Below, piece after piece: positions 8,984-18,087 of a DNA stretch of 53,166 nucleotides (position 1 is the first letter of the stretch; each line of letters starts with the position of its first letter). The notes under the pieces were generated by a model. The model saw only the letters and a program-made list of their open reading frames with translations. It did not search any database and had not been told where the DNA came from. This stretch comes from Merdicola sp905200315 (GTDB lineage Bacteria > Bacillota > Clostridia > TANB77 > CAG-508). The position numbers were made by a program, and so were the translations under genes. The DNA lies in contig CABPZP010000010.1 in NCBI GenBank assembly GCA_902461935.1, positions 1 through 53,166 on the forward strand, written 5' to 3'.

Positions 8984-9331
8984 TTAGAAAAAAATCATTT
9001 TTATTGAAGCATACATTAAAAATATTGCATAAAAAACTTTCAAATATTTAGTTGGTGTCTTTTTTAGAAGTTTTGCTCCTATTATGCCCCCCACAATACC
9101 TCCAATTGCGCACAATATTCCTAATTTAAAATCAATCAATCTTTCTTTATAATATACTAATCCACCAACTGTAACCATGGGTAAAATAGAAAAAACTGAA
9201 GTAGCTCTAGCTTTTACATCGTCCATATGTAAAATATACACATAAGCTGGAACTAAAATTAAGCCACCACCAGATGCAAATAGACCACAAATTAATCCTG
9301 AAATAATACCTAAAAAAACTCTTTTCATCAT
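8984..9331 (-). CDS. half-size TSUP (TauE/SafE) family permease
   Basis: 115 aa. The glycine-rich TSUP repeat is clear: GLICGLFASGGGLILVPAYV near the N-terminus and GGIVGGIIGAKLLKK in the middle, with about four membrane helices. Full-length TSUP proteins have two such repeats of 115-125 aa. Here the two halves are separate adjacent genes that probably pair in the membrane. The tandem ATG ATG start has no strong Shine-Dalgarno. It lies 30 nt after the 53-aa gene, so coupling is likely. Confidence 0.88.
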   Translation of the reverse strand: MMKRVFLGIISGLICGLFASGGGLILVPAYVYILHMDDVKARATSVFSILPMVTVGGLVYYKERLIDFKLGILCAIGGIVGGIIGAKLLKKTPTKYLKVFYAIFLMYASIKMIFF

Positions 9332-9359
9332 ACAAATATTTTTTCAAATATTACATATT

Positions 9360-9521
9360 TTATTCTTTATTTTGATTTAAAATAATTTCTTGACATTTTA
9401 TAAATTGAGTAATTAATCTTATACGTAAATCTTCATTTTGTATATTTGAAGCTATATCTAATAATTTTTGTAATTCAAATTCAAATTTGTCGTTTTCTCT
9501 TATTATTTTTTCTAATTTCAT
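9360..9521 (-). CDS. small hypothetical protein, first gene of the TSUP operon
   Basis: 53 aa, beginning MKLEKIIRENDKFEFELQKL; predicted all-helical and soluble. AGAGGTG precedes ATG by about 8 nt. It starts an operon with the two TSUP halves. I do not recognise the family. The helical hairpin look recalls small regulators such as Spo0E, but the SxxxD motif of that family is absent. Confidence 0.6.
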   Translation of the reverse strand: MKLEKIIRENDKFEFELQKLLDIASNIQNEDLRIRLITQFIKCQEIILNQNKE

Positions 9522-9596
9522 TTTTATTCACCTCTTTTCAGTTTTATCTTTACTTATTGGTTGAATTATTTTGTAAAAAAATATTTTTATTTTAGT

Positions 9597-9623
9597 GGGT
9601 CGTCGATGACGCCGACCCCTACA
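9597..9623 (+). repeat. REP-like palindrome copy
   Basis: GGGTCGTCGATGACGCCGAC then CCCTACA. The arms GGGTCG(T)C and G(C)CGACCC pair, and CTAC (GTAG on the minus strand) sits at the foot. It is followed by TTTGACAATTATT, a tail shared with copies at 33051 and 41243. Confidence 0.7.
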
Positions 9624-9662
9624 TCATTTGACAATTATTAGTACAAAATTTTAGTGTTACAT

Positions 9663-10913
9663 TTATTTTATCTTTTTGCAGTTTTCATCTTCTATATAAT
9701 ATTTTACATCTTTCATTTCATCTGGTAAATACTGTTGTTCTACATAATGACCTGGAAAATCGTGTGGATATAAATATCCTTCATTATAGCCTAAGTCTCT
9801 CATCCCTTCCATTGGTGCATTTCTTATATGCATAGGAACTTCTCCTGTATTTTTAGTTTTTACATCTTCTAGAGCTTTATTTATTGCTAAATACGATGCA
9901 TTTGATTTTGGTGAATTAGCAACATATACTGCTGCTTCTGCTAATATAATTCTTGCTTCTGGCATTCCAACCATATTAACTGCTTGCATTGCTGAATTTG
10001 CTATTACTAATGCATTTGGATTTGCCATTCCAACATCTTCTGATGATGAAATAACAATTCTGCGTGCTAAAAACATTGGATCTTCTCCAGCATTTAAAGC
10101 TCTTGCTAAGTAGAACACTGCTGCATCTGCATCGCTGCCTCTCAAAGATTTTATAAAAGCACTTATATTATCATAATGACTATCTCCATTTTTATCGAAT
10201 ATAGCTTTTCTATTCTGCATACTCTGTGCAACATCTTCATCAGTTATATGTATACAACCATCTGAAGAAAGTTCTGTTGTAAGAACTGCAACTTCTAATC
10301 CATTTAAAGCAGTCCTTACGTCTCCATTTGATGCAATAGCAATTTTTTCTAAAGTTTCTTCTTTAATTTTTATATTATAGCTTTTTAAACCTTCTTCTTT
10401 TTTTAATGATAATTTCAAAACTTTTAATATGTCTTTTTCAGTTAACGGTTCTAATTTAAATACCATTGACCTTGATATTAAAGCTTTATTTACTTCAAAA
10501 TATGGATTTTCTGTTGTAGCTCCAATTAATATAATAGTTCCATTTTCTACATATGGCAAAAGTGCATCTTGTTGCAATTTATTAAATCTATGAATTTCAT
10601 CTATAAATAAAATGCTTTTTCCTTTTGGATTCATCATAAAGTTTTGTGTTTCTTCTACAACTCTTTTTATATCTGATACTCCAGCTGTTGTTGCATTTAT
10701 TTGATAAAATTTGTAATTTGTTGTTCTGCTTATAACTCTTGCTAATGAGGTTTTTCCACATCCAGGAGGTCCAAATAAAATAATGCTTGATAATCTATCT
10801 GCTTTTATTGTTCTATATAAAATTTTATTTTTTCCTAATAGATGTTCTTGTCCTACATATTCTTCAAGAGTATTTGGTCTCATTCTATATGCCAAAGGCT
10901 TATTTAAATCCAT
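9663..10913 (-). CDS. rarA: replication-associated recombination protein A (RarA/MgsA)
   Basis: 416 aa. AAA+ ATPase: Walker A FGPPGCGKTSLA (about residues 48-59), Walker B SILFIDEIHRFNKLQQDALL, and sensor GATTENPYFEVN. The C-terminal tetramerisation part (GEVPMHIRNAP, GYLYPHDFPGHYVEQQYLP) is characteristic of RarA/WRNIP1. It acts at stalled replication forks. It lies directly downstream of ruvA in the same direction (19-nt gap). Confidence 0.96.
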   Translation of the reverse strand: MDLNKPLAYRMRPNTLEEYVGQEHLLGKNKILYRTIKADRLSSIILFGPPGCGKTSLARVISRTTNYKFYQINATTAGVSDIKRVVEETQNFMMNPKGKSILFIDEIHRFNKLQQDALLPYVENGTIILIGATTENPYFEVNKALISRSMVFKLEPLTEKDILKVLKLSLKKEEGLKSYNIKIKEETLEKIAIASNGDVRTALNGLEVAVLTTELSSDGCIHITDEDVAQSMQNRKAIFDKNGDSHYDNISAFIKSLRGSDADAAVFYLARALNAGEDPMFLARRIVISSSEDVGMANPNALVIANSAMQAVNMVGMPEARIILAEAAVYVANSPKSNASYLAINKALEDVKTKNTGEVPMHIRNAPMEGMRDLGYNEGYLYPHDFPGHYVEQQYLPDEMKDVKYYIEDENCKKIK

Positions 10914-10932
10914 TTTTTATCCTTTCTTTTTA

Positions 10933-11532
10933 CTATGCCAAAGCAACTAATGCTTTTCTAATAATATCTTCTACAGATAAATCATTTACATTTATTTTTT
11001 CAAAAGCTTTTTCTATTTCTGCATTTCTATATCCTAAAACTTTAAGAGCTGCAATAGCTTCATTTTTATTTTGGCTGTCTTCAATTTCTGTTTTTATTGT
11101 TTCAGCTTCAACCTTAACATCTACATTTTCATTTTTTAACTTATCTTTAAGTTCTAAAATAATTCTTTGTGCTGATTTCTTTCCAATTCCTGGTAGTTTT
11201 GTTAATCTTTCTACATCATCTGAAATAACAGCAAGAGCAAAGGTTGATGGTTCTATATTTGAAAGTATTGCAACTGCTGACTTTGCTCCAATTCCACTTA
11301 CTCCAATTAATAATTCAAACATTCTCAATTCTTCGTTAGTATTAAAGCCATATAAACTAATGTCATCTTCTCTTACATTCATATATGTATAAACTTTAAC
11401 AGCTTTTCCTATATCTTCTAATTTATTTATCGCATTTTCAGACATAAAAATTTTAAATCCAATTCCATTTACATCTATTACAATAAAGCCATTGCTTTTT
11501 ACTTCTAAATTTCCTTTTATATATGAAAACAT
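10933..11532 (-). CDS. ruvA: Holliday junction branch migration protein RuvA
   Basis: 199 aa, normal length. The N-terminal OB domain begins MFSYIKGNLEVKSNGFIVID. Two helix-hairpin-helix motifs follow (LIGVSGIGAKSAVAIL and LTKLPGIGKKSAQRIILELK), then an acidic linker and the C-terminal domain III (EAIAALKVLGY). RuvA binds four-way junctions and guides the RuvB motor. No ruvB is beside it here; rarA follows instead. Confidence 0.96.
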   Translation of the reverse strand: MFSYIKGNLEVKSNGFIVIDVNGIGFKIFMSENAINKLEDIGKAVKVYTYMNVREDDISLYGFNTNEELRMFELLIGVSGIGAKSAVAILSNIEPSTFALAVISDDVERLTKLPGIGKKSAQRIILELKDKLKNENVDVKVEAETIKTEIEDSQNKNEAIAALKVLGYRNAEIEKAFEKINVNDLSVEDIIRKALVALA

Positions 11533-11683
11533 TTAATCACTTCTTTACAAACAAATTTTCTATGTGAAAAATATTATAACATATAAAAAAATTTTTTCAA
11601 GTATTTTTTGTTTTTTTATTTTATTTTTTTGAAATATATGATACAATTTGTAAAACTTTGTAATTACCAAGGAGGAAACTTTT

Positions 11684-11944
11684 ATGAATTTTAATAAATG
11701 TGAACGTTGTGGATGCTTTTTTGTAACTGACCAAAATGTATGTCCAAAATGTGAACCAAAAGAAAACTTTGAAATGCAACAACTAAAAAGCTATTTATCA
11801 ACTCATACCGCAAGTACAGTTGAAGATATTAGTATAAACACAGGTATATCTGAAAGAAATCTAGATAGATTTTTAAAACAAGAAGAATTCACACAATTAA
11901 TGCAGTCAGAAAATTTAAACAATAATATAAAAATGAATTTATAA
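11684..11944 (+). CDS. zinc-ribbon and HTH protein, YvyF/TIGR03826-like
   Basis: 86 aa. An N-terminal zinc ribbon (CERCGCFFV then CPKC, residues 6-24) is followed by a winged-helix-like segment (STVEDISINTGISERNLDRF). This matches the YvyF-type protein found in Bacillus flagellar operons. No flagellar genes are nearby, so a general regulatory role is more likely here. A perfect AAGGAGG lies 8 nt before ATG. Strand differs from its neighbours; a bidirectional terminator follows. Confidence 0.75.
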   Translation: MNFNKCERCGCFFVTDQNVCPKCEPKENFEMQQLKSYLSTHTASTVEDISINTGISERNLDRFLKQEEFTQLMQSENLNNNIKMNL

Positions 11945-11964
11945 AAAATTAACCTTATGTAAAT

Positions 11965-12006
11965 AAAAAGACAAAATAAAATTTAAAATTATTATTTTGT
12001 CTTTTA
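11965..12006. terminator. bidirectional terminator
   Basis: AAAAGACAAAATAA pairs with TTATTTTGTCTTTT, with A and T runs on both sides. It serves the zinc-ribbon gene and the convergent histidine kinase gene. Confidence 0.8.
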
Positions 12007-12018
12007 TATATTAAAGTT

Positions 12019-13515
12019 TTAGATTTTATTAAGTTCAAAATAAAATTCCACACCATTGTATTTGTTTATTACTCCGTATTCGTTTTTGTAGTTATCCATT
12101 ATTGCTTTTACCAAAGATAAACCTATTCCAGATCCTCCCGCTTCTCTATTTCTTGAACTATCTTCTTTGTAAAATCTTTTCCAAATTTTGTTTAAATTTT
12201 CTTCGCTTATATTTTTACCTGTATTAAATACAGATATTCTTACTGTATTTTCTTTTTCTTCTATTTTTATTTCTATGTATTTTTCTTTTTCGACTTCATC
12301 TACATTTTTTATAGCATTTGTAAAGTAATTTGTTAGAATTTGCTCCATATAAAATTCGTCTGCATACACATAATGTTCGTCTTCATTTTCAAATTTTACT
12401 TTTATTTTATTTTCTTCTAACATTACTTTACTTTTTCTTATAACTTCATTTACTAATTCAACTATATTAAAATTAGTATTATTAAACTTTCTACCACCAT
12501 ATTCAAGTTTCATAAGCTCTAGCAATTCTTTAACCAATTTGTCCATTTTATTTGCTTCATCTTGAATAACTTCTGCATAAAATTTTCTGTTTTCTTCATC
12601 TGAATTTACATTTTCTATTAATCCTTCTGAATATCCTTGTATTAATGCTATTGGTGTTTTTAGTTCATGTGATACATCTGAAATAAACGTTTTTCTCATT
12701 TCATCTATTTTAGACTTTTCTTCTATATCTCTTTCTAGTTCTGTATTAGATGTTCGTAATTGTTTAATTGTTGTTTCTAGCTTTCTAGACATTTCGTTTA
12801 TGCTTTTTCCAAGATTGTTTATTTCATCTTCTGCTCCATTTTCTTGATATTTTTTTGAAAAGTCTAATTTTGCCATTCTTTTAGCTATATCGTTTAATTC
12901 CAGTATTGGCTCTGTAAATCTTCTAGCAATAAACATTGTTACTATTCCAGAGATTATAACTGTTGCTCCTCCTATTAAATATAAAAAGGTATTTGAAATT
13001 TTTACGCTATCATATATAAACTGCAACGGTAATTTTATATATAAATAATATCCATTATCTAGCCTTGCTGAAAGCAATATATATTTCATGTTGTTTTTAC
13101 TATCTGCAACTTTTTTTATATTTACATTTTCTTTATTATACAATACTTCGTTTTCTTTATTGCTTTCTTCTAGTATCTTATTAATTTCTATATTTGAAAG
13201 TCCAAATTCTCTGTTAGATGTATATACATTAATATAATTTTCTTTTTGAATTAAAATATCGAAATTATTATTTACAGCAATTTTTTGCAAATCATTTTTC
13301 ATTTTTTCAGAGTCTTCTGGATTTTTATAAAATTCATTTATTTGATTATACACATCTAATAAAGTTTGTTCCTTTGAATATAGAAAGAAAGATTTTAATA
13401 TAATATTATTCATTAAAATTAGTGCAACAATTATAGTAAGTACTGTTATAGATAATATTAAAAATAAGCGTATTCTAATAGATTTCGTTTTATATTTTAT
13501 ACTATTTAACTTCAA
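12019..13515 (-). CDS. sensor histidine kinase (HAMP, HisKA, HATPase)
   Basis: 498 aa. Helix 1 at about 17-40, an extracellular sensor region of about 130 residues, helix 2 at about 176-198, HAMP (FTEPILELNDIAKRMAKLDF), the H-box FISDVSHELKTPIALIQGYS with the phospho-accepting His at about 283, N-box NYFTNAIKN, and G-box GGSGIGLSLV. It resembles VanS/PhoR-type kinases that sense cell-envelope stress. The stimulus is unknown. Its start overlaps the response regulator gene by 14 nt, so translation is coupled. Confidence 0.95.
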   Translation of the reverse strand: MKLNSIKYKTKSIRIRLFLILSITVLTIIVALILMNNIILKSFFLYSKEQTLLDVYNQINEFYKNPEDSEKMKNDLQKIAVNNNFDILIQKENYINVYTSNREFGLSNIEINKILEESNKENEVLYNKENVNIKKVADSKNNMKYILLSARLDNGYYLYIKLPLQFIYDSVKISNTFLYLIGGATVIISGIVTMFIARRFTEPILELNDIAKRMAKLDFSKKYQENGAEDEINNLGKSINEMSRKLETTIKQLRTSNTELERDIEEKSKIDEMRKTFISDVSHELKTPIALIQGYSEGLIENVNSDEENRKFYAEVIQDEANKMDKLVKELLELMKLEYGGRKFNNTNFNIVELVNEVIRKSKVMLEENKIKVKFENEDEHYVYADEFYMEQILTNYFTNAIKNVDEVEKEKYIEIKIEEKENTVRISVFNTGKNISEENLNKIWKRFYKEDSSRNREAGGSGIGLSLVKAIMDNYKNEYGVINKYNGVEFYFELNKI

Positions 13516-14173
13516 ATTTATATCCTATTCCTCTCATAGTTTTTATATATTTACCACGTTTTCCTAGTTTATGCCTTATTTTTTTTATATGACTATCTAT
13601 TGTTCTTGAGTCTCCATAATAATCATAATTCCATACATTATTAAGAATTTTATCTCTTGAAAGTGCTATGTTTTCATTATCCACTAAATACTTTAATAGT
13701 TCATATTCTCTTAGACTCATTTCCACAATTTTTCCGTCTACAGTAACAGTTCTTCCTTGTTCATCTATTACTATTCCACCAAAATCTTTATTTGTATTTT
13801 CTGTTTGAACTGTTCTTTTTAGTATAGCTTCAACTCTTGCAACTAATATTTTAGGGCTAAATGGCTTGGATATGTATTCATCAGCACCTAGTTCAAAACC
13901 AAATAACTCATCTTGTTCTTCTCCCCTTGCTGTTAGCATTATTACTGGCAGTTGTGAACTTTGCCTAATTTTTCTAAGCACAGACCAACCATCTTGCTTT
14001 GGCATCATAACATCTAATATAATTAAGTCTATTTTATCTTTTTCATTTTCAAATAATTCTAACGCTTTTTCTCCATCTTCTGCTTCTAATACATTATAAT
14101 TATCTTTTATAAGAAAATCTTTAATTAGTTTTCTCATTCTAGATTCATCATCAACAACTAAAATATTACTCAT
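13502..14173 (-). CDS. OmpR/PhoB-family response regulator
   Basis: 223 aa. The receiver has acidic pocket VVDDE (residues 7-10), phospho-acceptor Asp54 in IILDVMMP, Thr in MLTARGEEQ and Lys in YISKPFSP. The C-terminal winged helix (LREYELLKYLVDNENI through RTIDSHIKKIRHKLG) is of the OmpR type. It is the partner of the overlapping kinase gene. No obvious target operator is visible. Confidence 0.96.
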   Translation of the reverse strand: MSNILVVDDESRMRKLIKDFLIKDNYNVLEAEDGEKALELFENEKDKIDLIILDVMMPKQDGWSVLRKIRQSSQLPVIMLTARGEEQDELFGFELGADEYISKPFSPKILVARVEAILKRTVQTENTNKDFGGIVIDEQGRTVTVDGKIVEMSLREYELLKYLVDNENIALSRDKILNNVWNYDYYGDSRTIDSHIKKIRHKLGKRGKYIKTMRGIGYKFEVK

Positions 14174-14262
14174 ACTTCTACCTACTTTTCCTTAAATTAT
14201 ACTATTTATATCACAAATATTATAAATTATAAATAGTTTTTGTGTTTAATTTGTGAATTCTG

Positions 14263-14291
14263 TTGTTATTTTATGTAAAATATGATATAAT
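14263..14291 (+). promoter_or_regulatory. sigma-A type promoter for the 84-aa membrane protein
   Basis: TTGTTA, a 17-nt spacer and TATAAT, about 30 nt upstream of the start at 14322. Confidence 0.65.
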
Positions 14292-14321
14292 TGCTTTATC
14301 AAATTTTAGGAGGAACTGCTT

Positions 14322-14576
14322 ATGCGGACATCATTAGTTGTAGTTGTGGGAATAATTTCCCTGTTACTGGCAATATTACTTTTTGTGATTTTCGTGATTT
14401 ATGAGAATCACATAAGTAAAAAAAATACTAATCCTTTGTACTTAAACAAAGTACAGGAAACACTTTTTATTTTAATATTGTTGTTTCTTTCTATCTTTGT
14501 AATTTGTTTTATCATTAATTTTAAGAACATGACAATATTAATACAAAAAATTTTCACAGTGATTTTTAAGGCATAA
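14322..14576 (+). CDS. small two-helix membrane protein, unknown
   Basis: 84 aa with two clear membrane helices (about residues 4-26 and 46-64) joined by a hydrophilic stretch containing NHISKKNTNPLYLNK. AGGAGG lies 9 nt before ATG, with a good promoter and a strong terminator, so it is an independent unit. I do not recognise the family. It is divergent from the two-component system, whose promoter region it adjoins, so it could be a target of it; that is inference. Confidence 0.75.
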   Translation: MRTSLVVVVGIISLLLAILLFVIFVIYENHISKKNTNPLYLNKVQETLFILILLFLSIFVICFIINFKNMTILIQKIFTVIFKA

Positions 14577-14610
14577 AAAGCCTGGGGAGAATCTTTCTCC
14601 CTAGGCTTTT
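14577..14610. terminator. bidirectional terminator
   Basis: AAAAGCCTGGGGAGA pairs with TCTCCCTAGGCTTTT with one mismatch. It ends the small membrane protein gene and overlaps the 3' end of hisS on the other strand. Confidence 0.85.
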
Positions 14611-15914
14611 ATCTTTTCTATAGCTTCTTCTATTTTTATTGTATTTTGCTCTCCTGTTATCATATTCTTTAATGTTACTACATTATTTTTTATTTCTTCT
14701 TCTCCTATTACAATTACATATGGAATTTTTAGTTTATCTGCATATTTGAATTTTGCTTTTATTTTTTTATTTTCTAAATATACTTCTGTATTTATGTTGT
14801 TATTTCTTAATATTGTAGCTATTTCAAAGCATTTGCTTACATCTTCATCCATAGAAACAACTAAAACTTTTGTTATAGATTTTTCTTCATCTTTTAATAA
14901 TCCTAAATTATCTAGTTGGTCAAATAAACGTGTTAGCCCAATAGAGATTCCAACTCCAGGTAACTTTTTATTTGTATAGAAATCTGCTAAATTTTCATAT
15001 CTTCCACCTGAACATATACTTCCTATTTCCCTATGATTTTTTAAGAAAGTTTCATATACTGTTCCTGTGTAATAGTCTAAACCTCTTGAAATTGTTAAAT
15101 TTATTTTTAAATTATTTTCTGGAACACCTAGAATATAAATATTTTTTACAACTTGTTCAAGTTCTTGTACTCCATTTTTATAGGTTTCACTATTATAATT
15201 TAAGCTATTTAGCATTTCTAATTTTTCTGAATTTGTTCCATCATATGTTATAAAATTAATAATTGTTTCTATTTTACTTTTTTCTATTCCTAAATCTTCA
15301 AACTCTTTTATAACATTTTCTTTTCCTATTTTGTCTATTTTATCTATTATTCTCATTATTTCTACTGTTATTTCAGATAAATCTAATTCTTCAAATAATC
15401 CACTTAATATTTTTCTGTTATTTATATTTATTTCAAAATCACCAAAATCTAGTTCCTTAAATATGTTGTATATAACACTTGGTAGTTCCGCTTCGTGCAT
15501 AATGTTTAGAGTTTCATCTCCAATTACATCTATATCACATTGATAAAATTCACGAAATCTTCCTCTTTGTGCTCTCTCTCCTCTATATACTTTTCCTATT
15601 TGATATCTTTTAAATGGAAATGTTAAATTTCCCATATTTTTCGCTACATATTTTGCTAGTGGAACTGTTAAGTCAAATCTTAAAGCTAAATTTTTATCTC
15701 CTTTTTTAAACTCGTAAATTTGCTTTTCTGTTTCTCCACCAGCTTTTGCTAAAAGAACTTCTGCAAGTTCTACATTAGGTGTATTTAGTGGTAAAAAACC
15801 ATATTTCTCATAATTTTTTCTTATTATGTCTTTCATTCTATTAAATTCAATTTGTTTTTCTGGTAATAATTCCATAAAACCAGCTAATGTACGTGGTTCA
15901 ACTCTGTTTTCCAT
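14601..15914 (-). CDS. hisS: histidine--tRNA ligase
   Basis: 437 aa. Class II core with motif 2 KVYRGERAQRGRFREFYQCD (about residues 107-126), the histidine-specific GLDYYTGTVYE, motif 3 PGVGISIGLTRL, and a C-terminal anticodon-binding domain. It charges tRNA-His. Its 3' end overlaps the bidirectional terminator. It lies 12 nt after the pilin-like gene; I see no T-box in front. Confidence 0.97.
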   Translation of the reverse strand: MENRVEPRTLAGFMELLPEKQIEFNRMKDIIRKNYEKYGFLPLNTPNVELAEVLLAKAGGETEKQIYEFKKGDKNLALRFDLTVPLAKYVAKNMGNLTFPFKRYQIGKVYRGERAQRGRFREFYQCDIDVIGDETLNIMHEAELPSVIYNIFKELDFGDFEININNRKILSGLFEELDLSEITVEIMRIIDKIDKIGKENVIKEFEDLGIEKSKIETIINFITYDGTNSEKLEMLNSLNYNSETYKNGVQELEQVVKNIYILGVPENNLKINLTISRGLDYYTGTVYETFLKNHREIGSICSGGRYENLADFYTNKKLPGVGISIGLTRLFDQLDNLGLLKDEEKSITKVLVVSMDEDVSKCFEIATILRNNNINTEVYLENKKIKAKFKYADKLKIPYVIVIGEEEIKNNVVTLKNMITGEQNTIKIEEAIEKIKA

Positions 15915-15926
15915 AATCTTCTCCTT

Positions 15927-16394
15927 TTAATCTTTTATTTCCTTATACTCTATTGGCTTTGTATAATAAGTGTTATCTTCAAATTCAATTCCTTTTAAAT
16001 AGTATATTGTTTGACTTTGTTTATTAATTATATATACATCCGTATAATTTTCTAAGTTATTCCTTGATTTTATATTTTCAAATTTTTTTCCATAATTAAG
16101 TTTTAAATTTCCGAGCTTAGATAAATCTATAACATAATATTCTGAATTATCATTTGGATTTGAATACTTAGAAAAACTTACATTTACATTTAATATAGGT
16201 AATTCATTATTTTTTAAATAATATGTATCTACTTCTGTTTGAATTTGCTCTATATCGCTATACATATTATTAATTCTTTTAAGATTTAATCCACTCGTAG
16301 AATAATATCCCATCATTCCACCTATTATTAAAATTAGCACTATTGTTAGAATAAGTGTTGTTAAAGTTATACCTTTTTCATTTTTTATAATCAT
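15927..16394 (-). CDS. pilin-like secreted protein
   Basis: 155 aa. The N-terminus KNEKGITLTTLILTIVLIL resembles a type IV prepilin (cleavage after Gly, then a hydrophobic helix), but the usual GFTLxE Glu at position 5 is replaced by Thr. The rest is a globular domain with about 60 polar residues. No pilus assembly genes are nearby, so it may simply be a membrane-anchored protein. It is followed by hisS 12 nt downstream. Confidence 0.65.
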   Translation of the reverse strand: MIIKNEKGITLTTLILTIVLILIIGGMMGYYSTSGLNLKRINNMYSDIEQIQTEVDTYYLKNNELPILNVNVSFSKYSNPNDNSEYYVIDLSKLGNLKLNYGKKFENIKSRNNLENYTDVYIINKQSQTIYYLKGIEFEDNTYYTKPIEYKEIKD

Positions 16395-16410
16395 TTGTAA
16401 TTTCTCCTAT

Positions 16411-16452
16411 AAAATAAAAACCAACTATATTTTAATATAATATAGCTGGTTT
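16411..16452 (-). terminator. terminator after spoIVFB
   Basis: AACCAACTATATT pairs with AATATAGCTGGTT (one G-U), and on the minus strand TTTTTATTTT follows the stem. Confidence 0.75.
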
Positions 16453-16459
16453 TGCAAGT

Positions 16460-17107
16460 TTATACTGTTTTAATTTTTTCTAAAATTATATTTCTTATTT
16501 TTTGTCTTTCATTTTCTTTTATATTTATATACCATAAATATATCAATATTGCTACTATAGCTATGTTTTTAGCGTATAAAATAAATATACTACAGAATAT
16601 TGTAAATATAATTAATGTTGCATTTGCAACCATGTTTGTATATTTATAAGATTCTTTGTTACTACAAAGTAATTTTAGTATATTTTGCAATACTTTACTT
16701 CCATCTAACGGATACATTGGTATTAAATTAAATATTGCAATTATTGCATTTAAGTATATTATTTTTTCTTTTAGCATTAATTCTATTGGTAAAAATAATG
16801 CTATTATAAATAATATTATATTTGTTATTGGTCCTGCCATTGAAATTATTAAATTTTTTAAAACATACGTATTTCCCTTTTTTATTTTTTTATTGTAATC
16901 TTCTATATTTGTTTGCAAAAATATAGAAAATCCTAATGGCATAACTTTAAATTTTAGTAGTTTATACCCTAAGAAACGTGCTACAATAATATGCCCTAGC
17001 TCGTGAATTAAGGCAAATAATAAACACAAGCAATATATTTCTATTTGACCTGTAAAGAAAAAAATTAGAGCAAAAAAAATTATCTTTAAATCTATTTTTA
17101 ATTCCAT
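16460..17107 (-). CDS. spoIVFB: SpoIVFB-like site-2 (M50) metalloprotease
   Basis: 215 aa, four to six membrane helices. The zinc motif HELGH is at residues 35-39 and the third ligand is in NLIPMYPLDGSKVLQ (about residue 133). In Bacillus this enzyme, in the outer forespore membrane, cuts pro-sigma-K. It lacks the C-terminal CBS domain seen in some homologues, as expected for the SpoIVFB subclass. The M23 protein upstream is its probable SpoIVFA-type partner, 60 nt away. Confidence 0.88.
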   Translation of the reverse strand: MELKIDLKIIFFALIFFFTGQIEIYCLCLLFALIHELGHIIVARFLGYKLLKFKVMPLGFSIFLQTNIEDYNKKIKKGNTYVLKNLIISMAGPITNIILFIIALFLPIELMLKEKIIYLNAIIAIFNLIPMYPLDGSKVLQNILKLLCSNKESYKYTNMVANATLIIFTIFCSIFILYAKNIAIVAILIYLWYINIKENERQKIRNIILEKIKTV

Positions 17108-17165
17108 AAATTCTCCATTCCCTTTTCTTTTTTTAATTATATTATTTTATAGAGAATTCTATGAA

Positions 17166-18029
17166 TTAAAATTGAAGTACTAAATCTGGGTTTACAAATC
17201 TATCTTCTTTTCGTATCTCAAAATGTAAGTGTGGACCTGTTACATTTCCTGTTGCACCAACTTTTGCTATTACCTCTCCTTGTTTTACTGTATCACCTTG
17301 TTTCTTTAATAATTCACTACAATGAGCATATACTAAGCATACATCATCTTTTTTTATTTTAAAATGTTTTCCATAATCCCCTTCACTTGAAGCTACCTCA
17401 ACTATTCCATCTAATGCTGCAATTATATCTGTTCCTGTCTTTGCAGCTATATCTATTCCTGTATGATTCTTTGGCACACTTGGTGTCGTTGGGTCTCTTT
17501 GTCCAAATCTTGAAGTTATTGTACCTTCCAAAGGCTTTATTAAATTATATGTACCTTTTATATTATTGGCATCAATTTCCATTTGAGATAAATTCTGCAC
17601 TTCTTCTGCTTGTTTTTCTTCATTAGCTCCACCTATATTTTCTGTTTCTTGAGTATTTATTTGATTTTCATTTTCTATTGTATTTGTAATTGTTTCTTGA
17701 TTATTTTCTACATCTGTACCATTAAAAAAATTTGTTGCTTTATTATAATATTTTTCCAATTCTACATTATAATTTAAAATACTTTTTACATTATTTAAAA
17801 ATTCTTGAGTAAAAATATAATCGCAATTTTTTACAACTAGAATTGATACATAAATAATTACACAGAAAATAATTTGCATTATTAATTTTCTTAAAGGTCT
17901 ATTACGTTTTTTTTCATTACCATATATATGTGTACTTCTATATGAAGAACCTAAATTTTGATTTCTCCTTCTATTATAAATTTCTTCTGCTCTTCGTATT
18001 CTTTCATCTGAATTCATTATTCTTTCCAT
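17166..18029 (-). CDS. SpoIVFA-like membrane-anchored M23 peptidase domain protein
   Basis: 287 aa. An N-terminal Arg-rich cytosolic part, one membrane helix (about 48-68), a Gln/Glu/Asn linker, and a C-terminal LytM domain. Metal residues are complete: H and D in HTGIDIA, H in YAHC, HLH in GPHLHFE. In Bacillus, SpoIVFA regulates SpoIVFB and its LytM domain is degenerate; here the site looks intact. AAGAGGTG precedes ATG. Position directly before spoIVFB supports the assignment. Confidence 0.8.
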   Translation of the reverse strand: MERIMNSDERIRRAEEIYNRRRNQNLGSSYRSTHIYGNEKKRNRPLRKLIMQIIFCVIIYVSILVVKNCDYIFTQEFLNNVKSILNYNVELEKYYNKATNFFNGTDVENNQETITNTIENENQINTQETENIGGANEEKQAEEVQNLSQMEIDANNIKGTYNLIKPLEGTITSRFGQRDPTTPSVPKNHTGIDIAAKTGTDIIAALDGIVEVASSEGDYGKHFKIKKDDVCLVYAHCSELLKKQGDTVKQGEVIAKVGATGNVTGPHLHFEIRKEDRFVNPDLVLQF

Positions 18030-18087
18030 TTACACACCTCTTCCTTAGTGTTTTTCTAAACTATATGCGTAAATGAAAATTTTATGA

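Noticed and set aside
15927..16394. A true type IV pilus system
   Set aside because: Only one pilin-like protein lacking the conserved Glu5 is present; no ATPase, peptidase or secretin-like genes are nearby.
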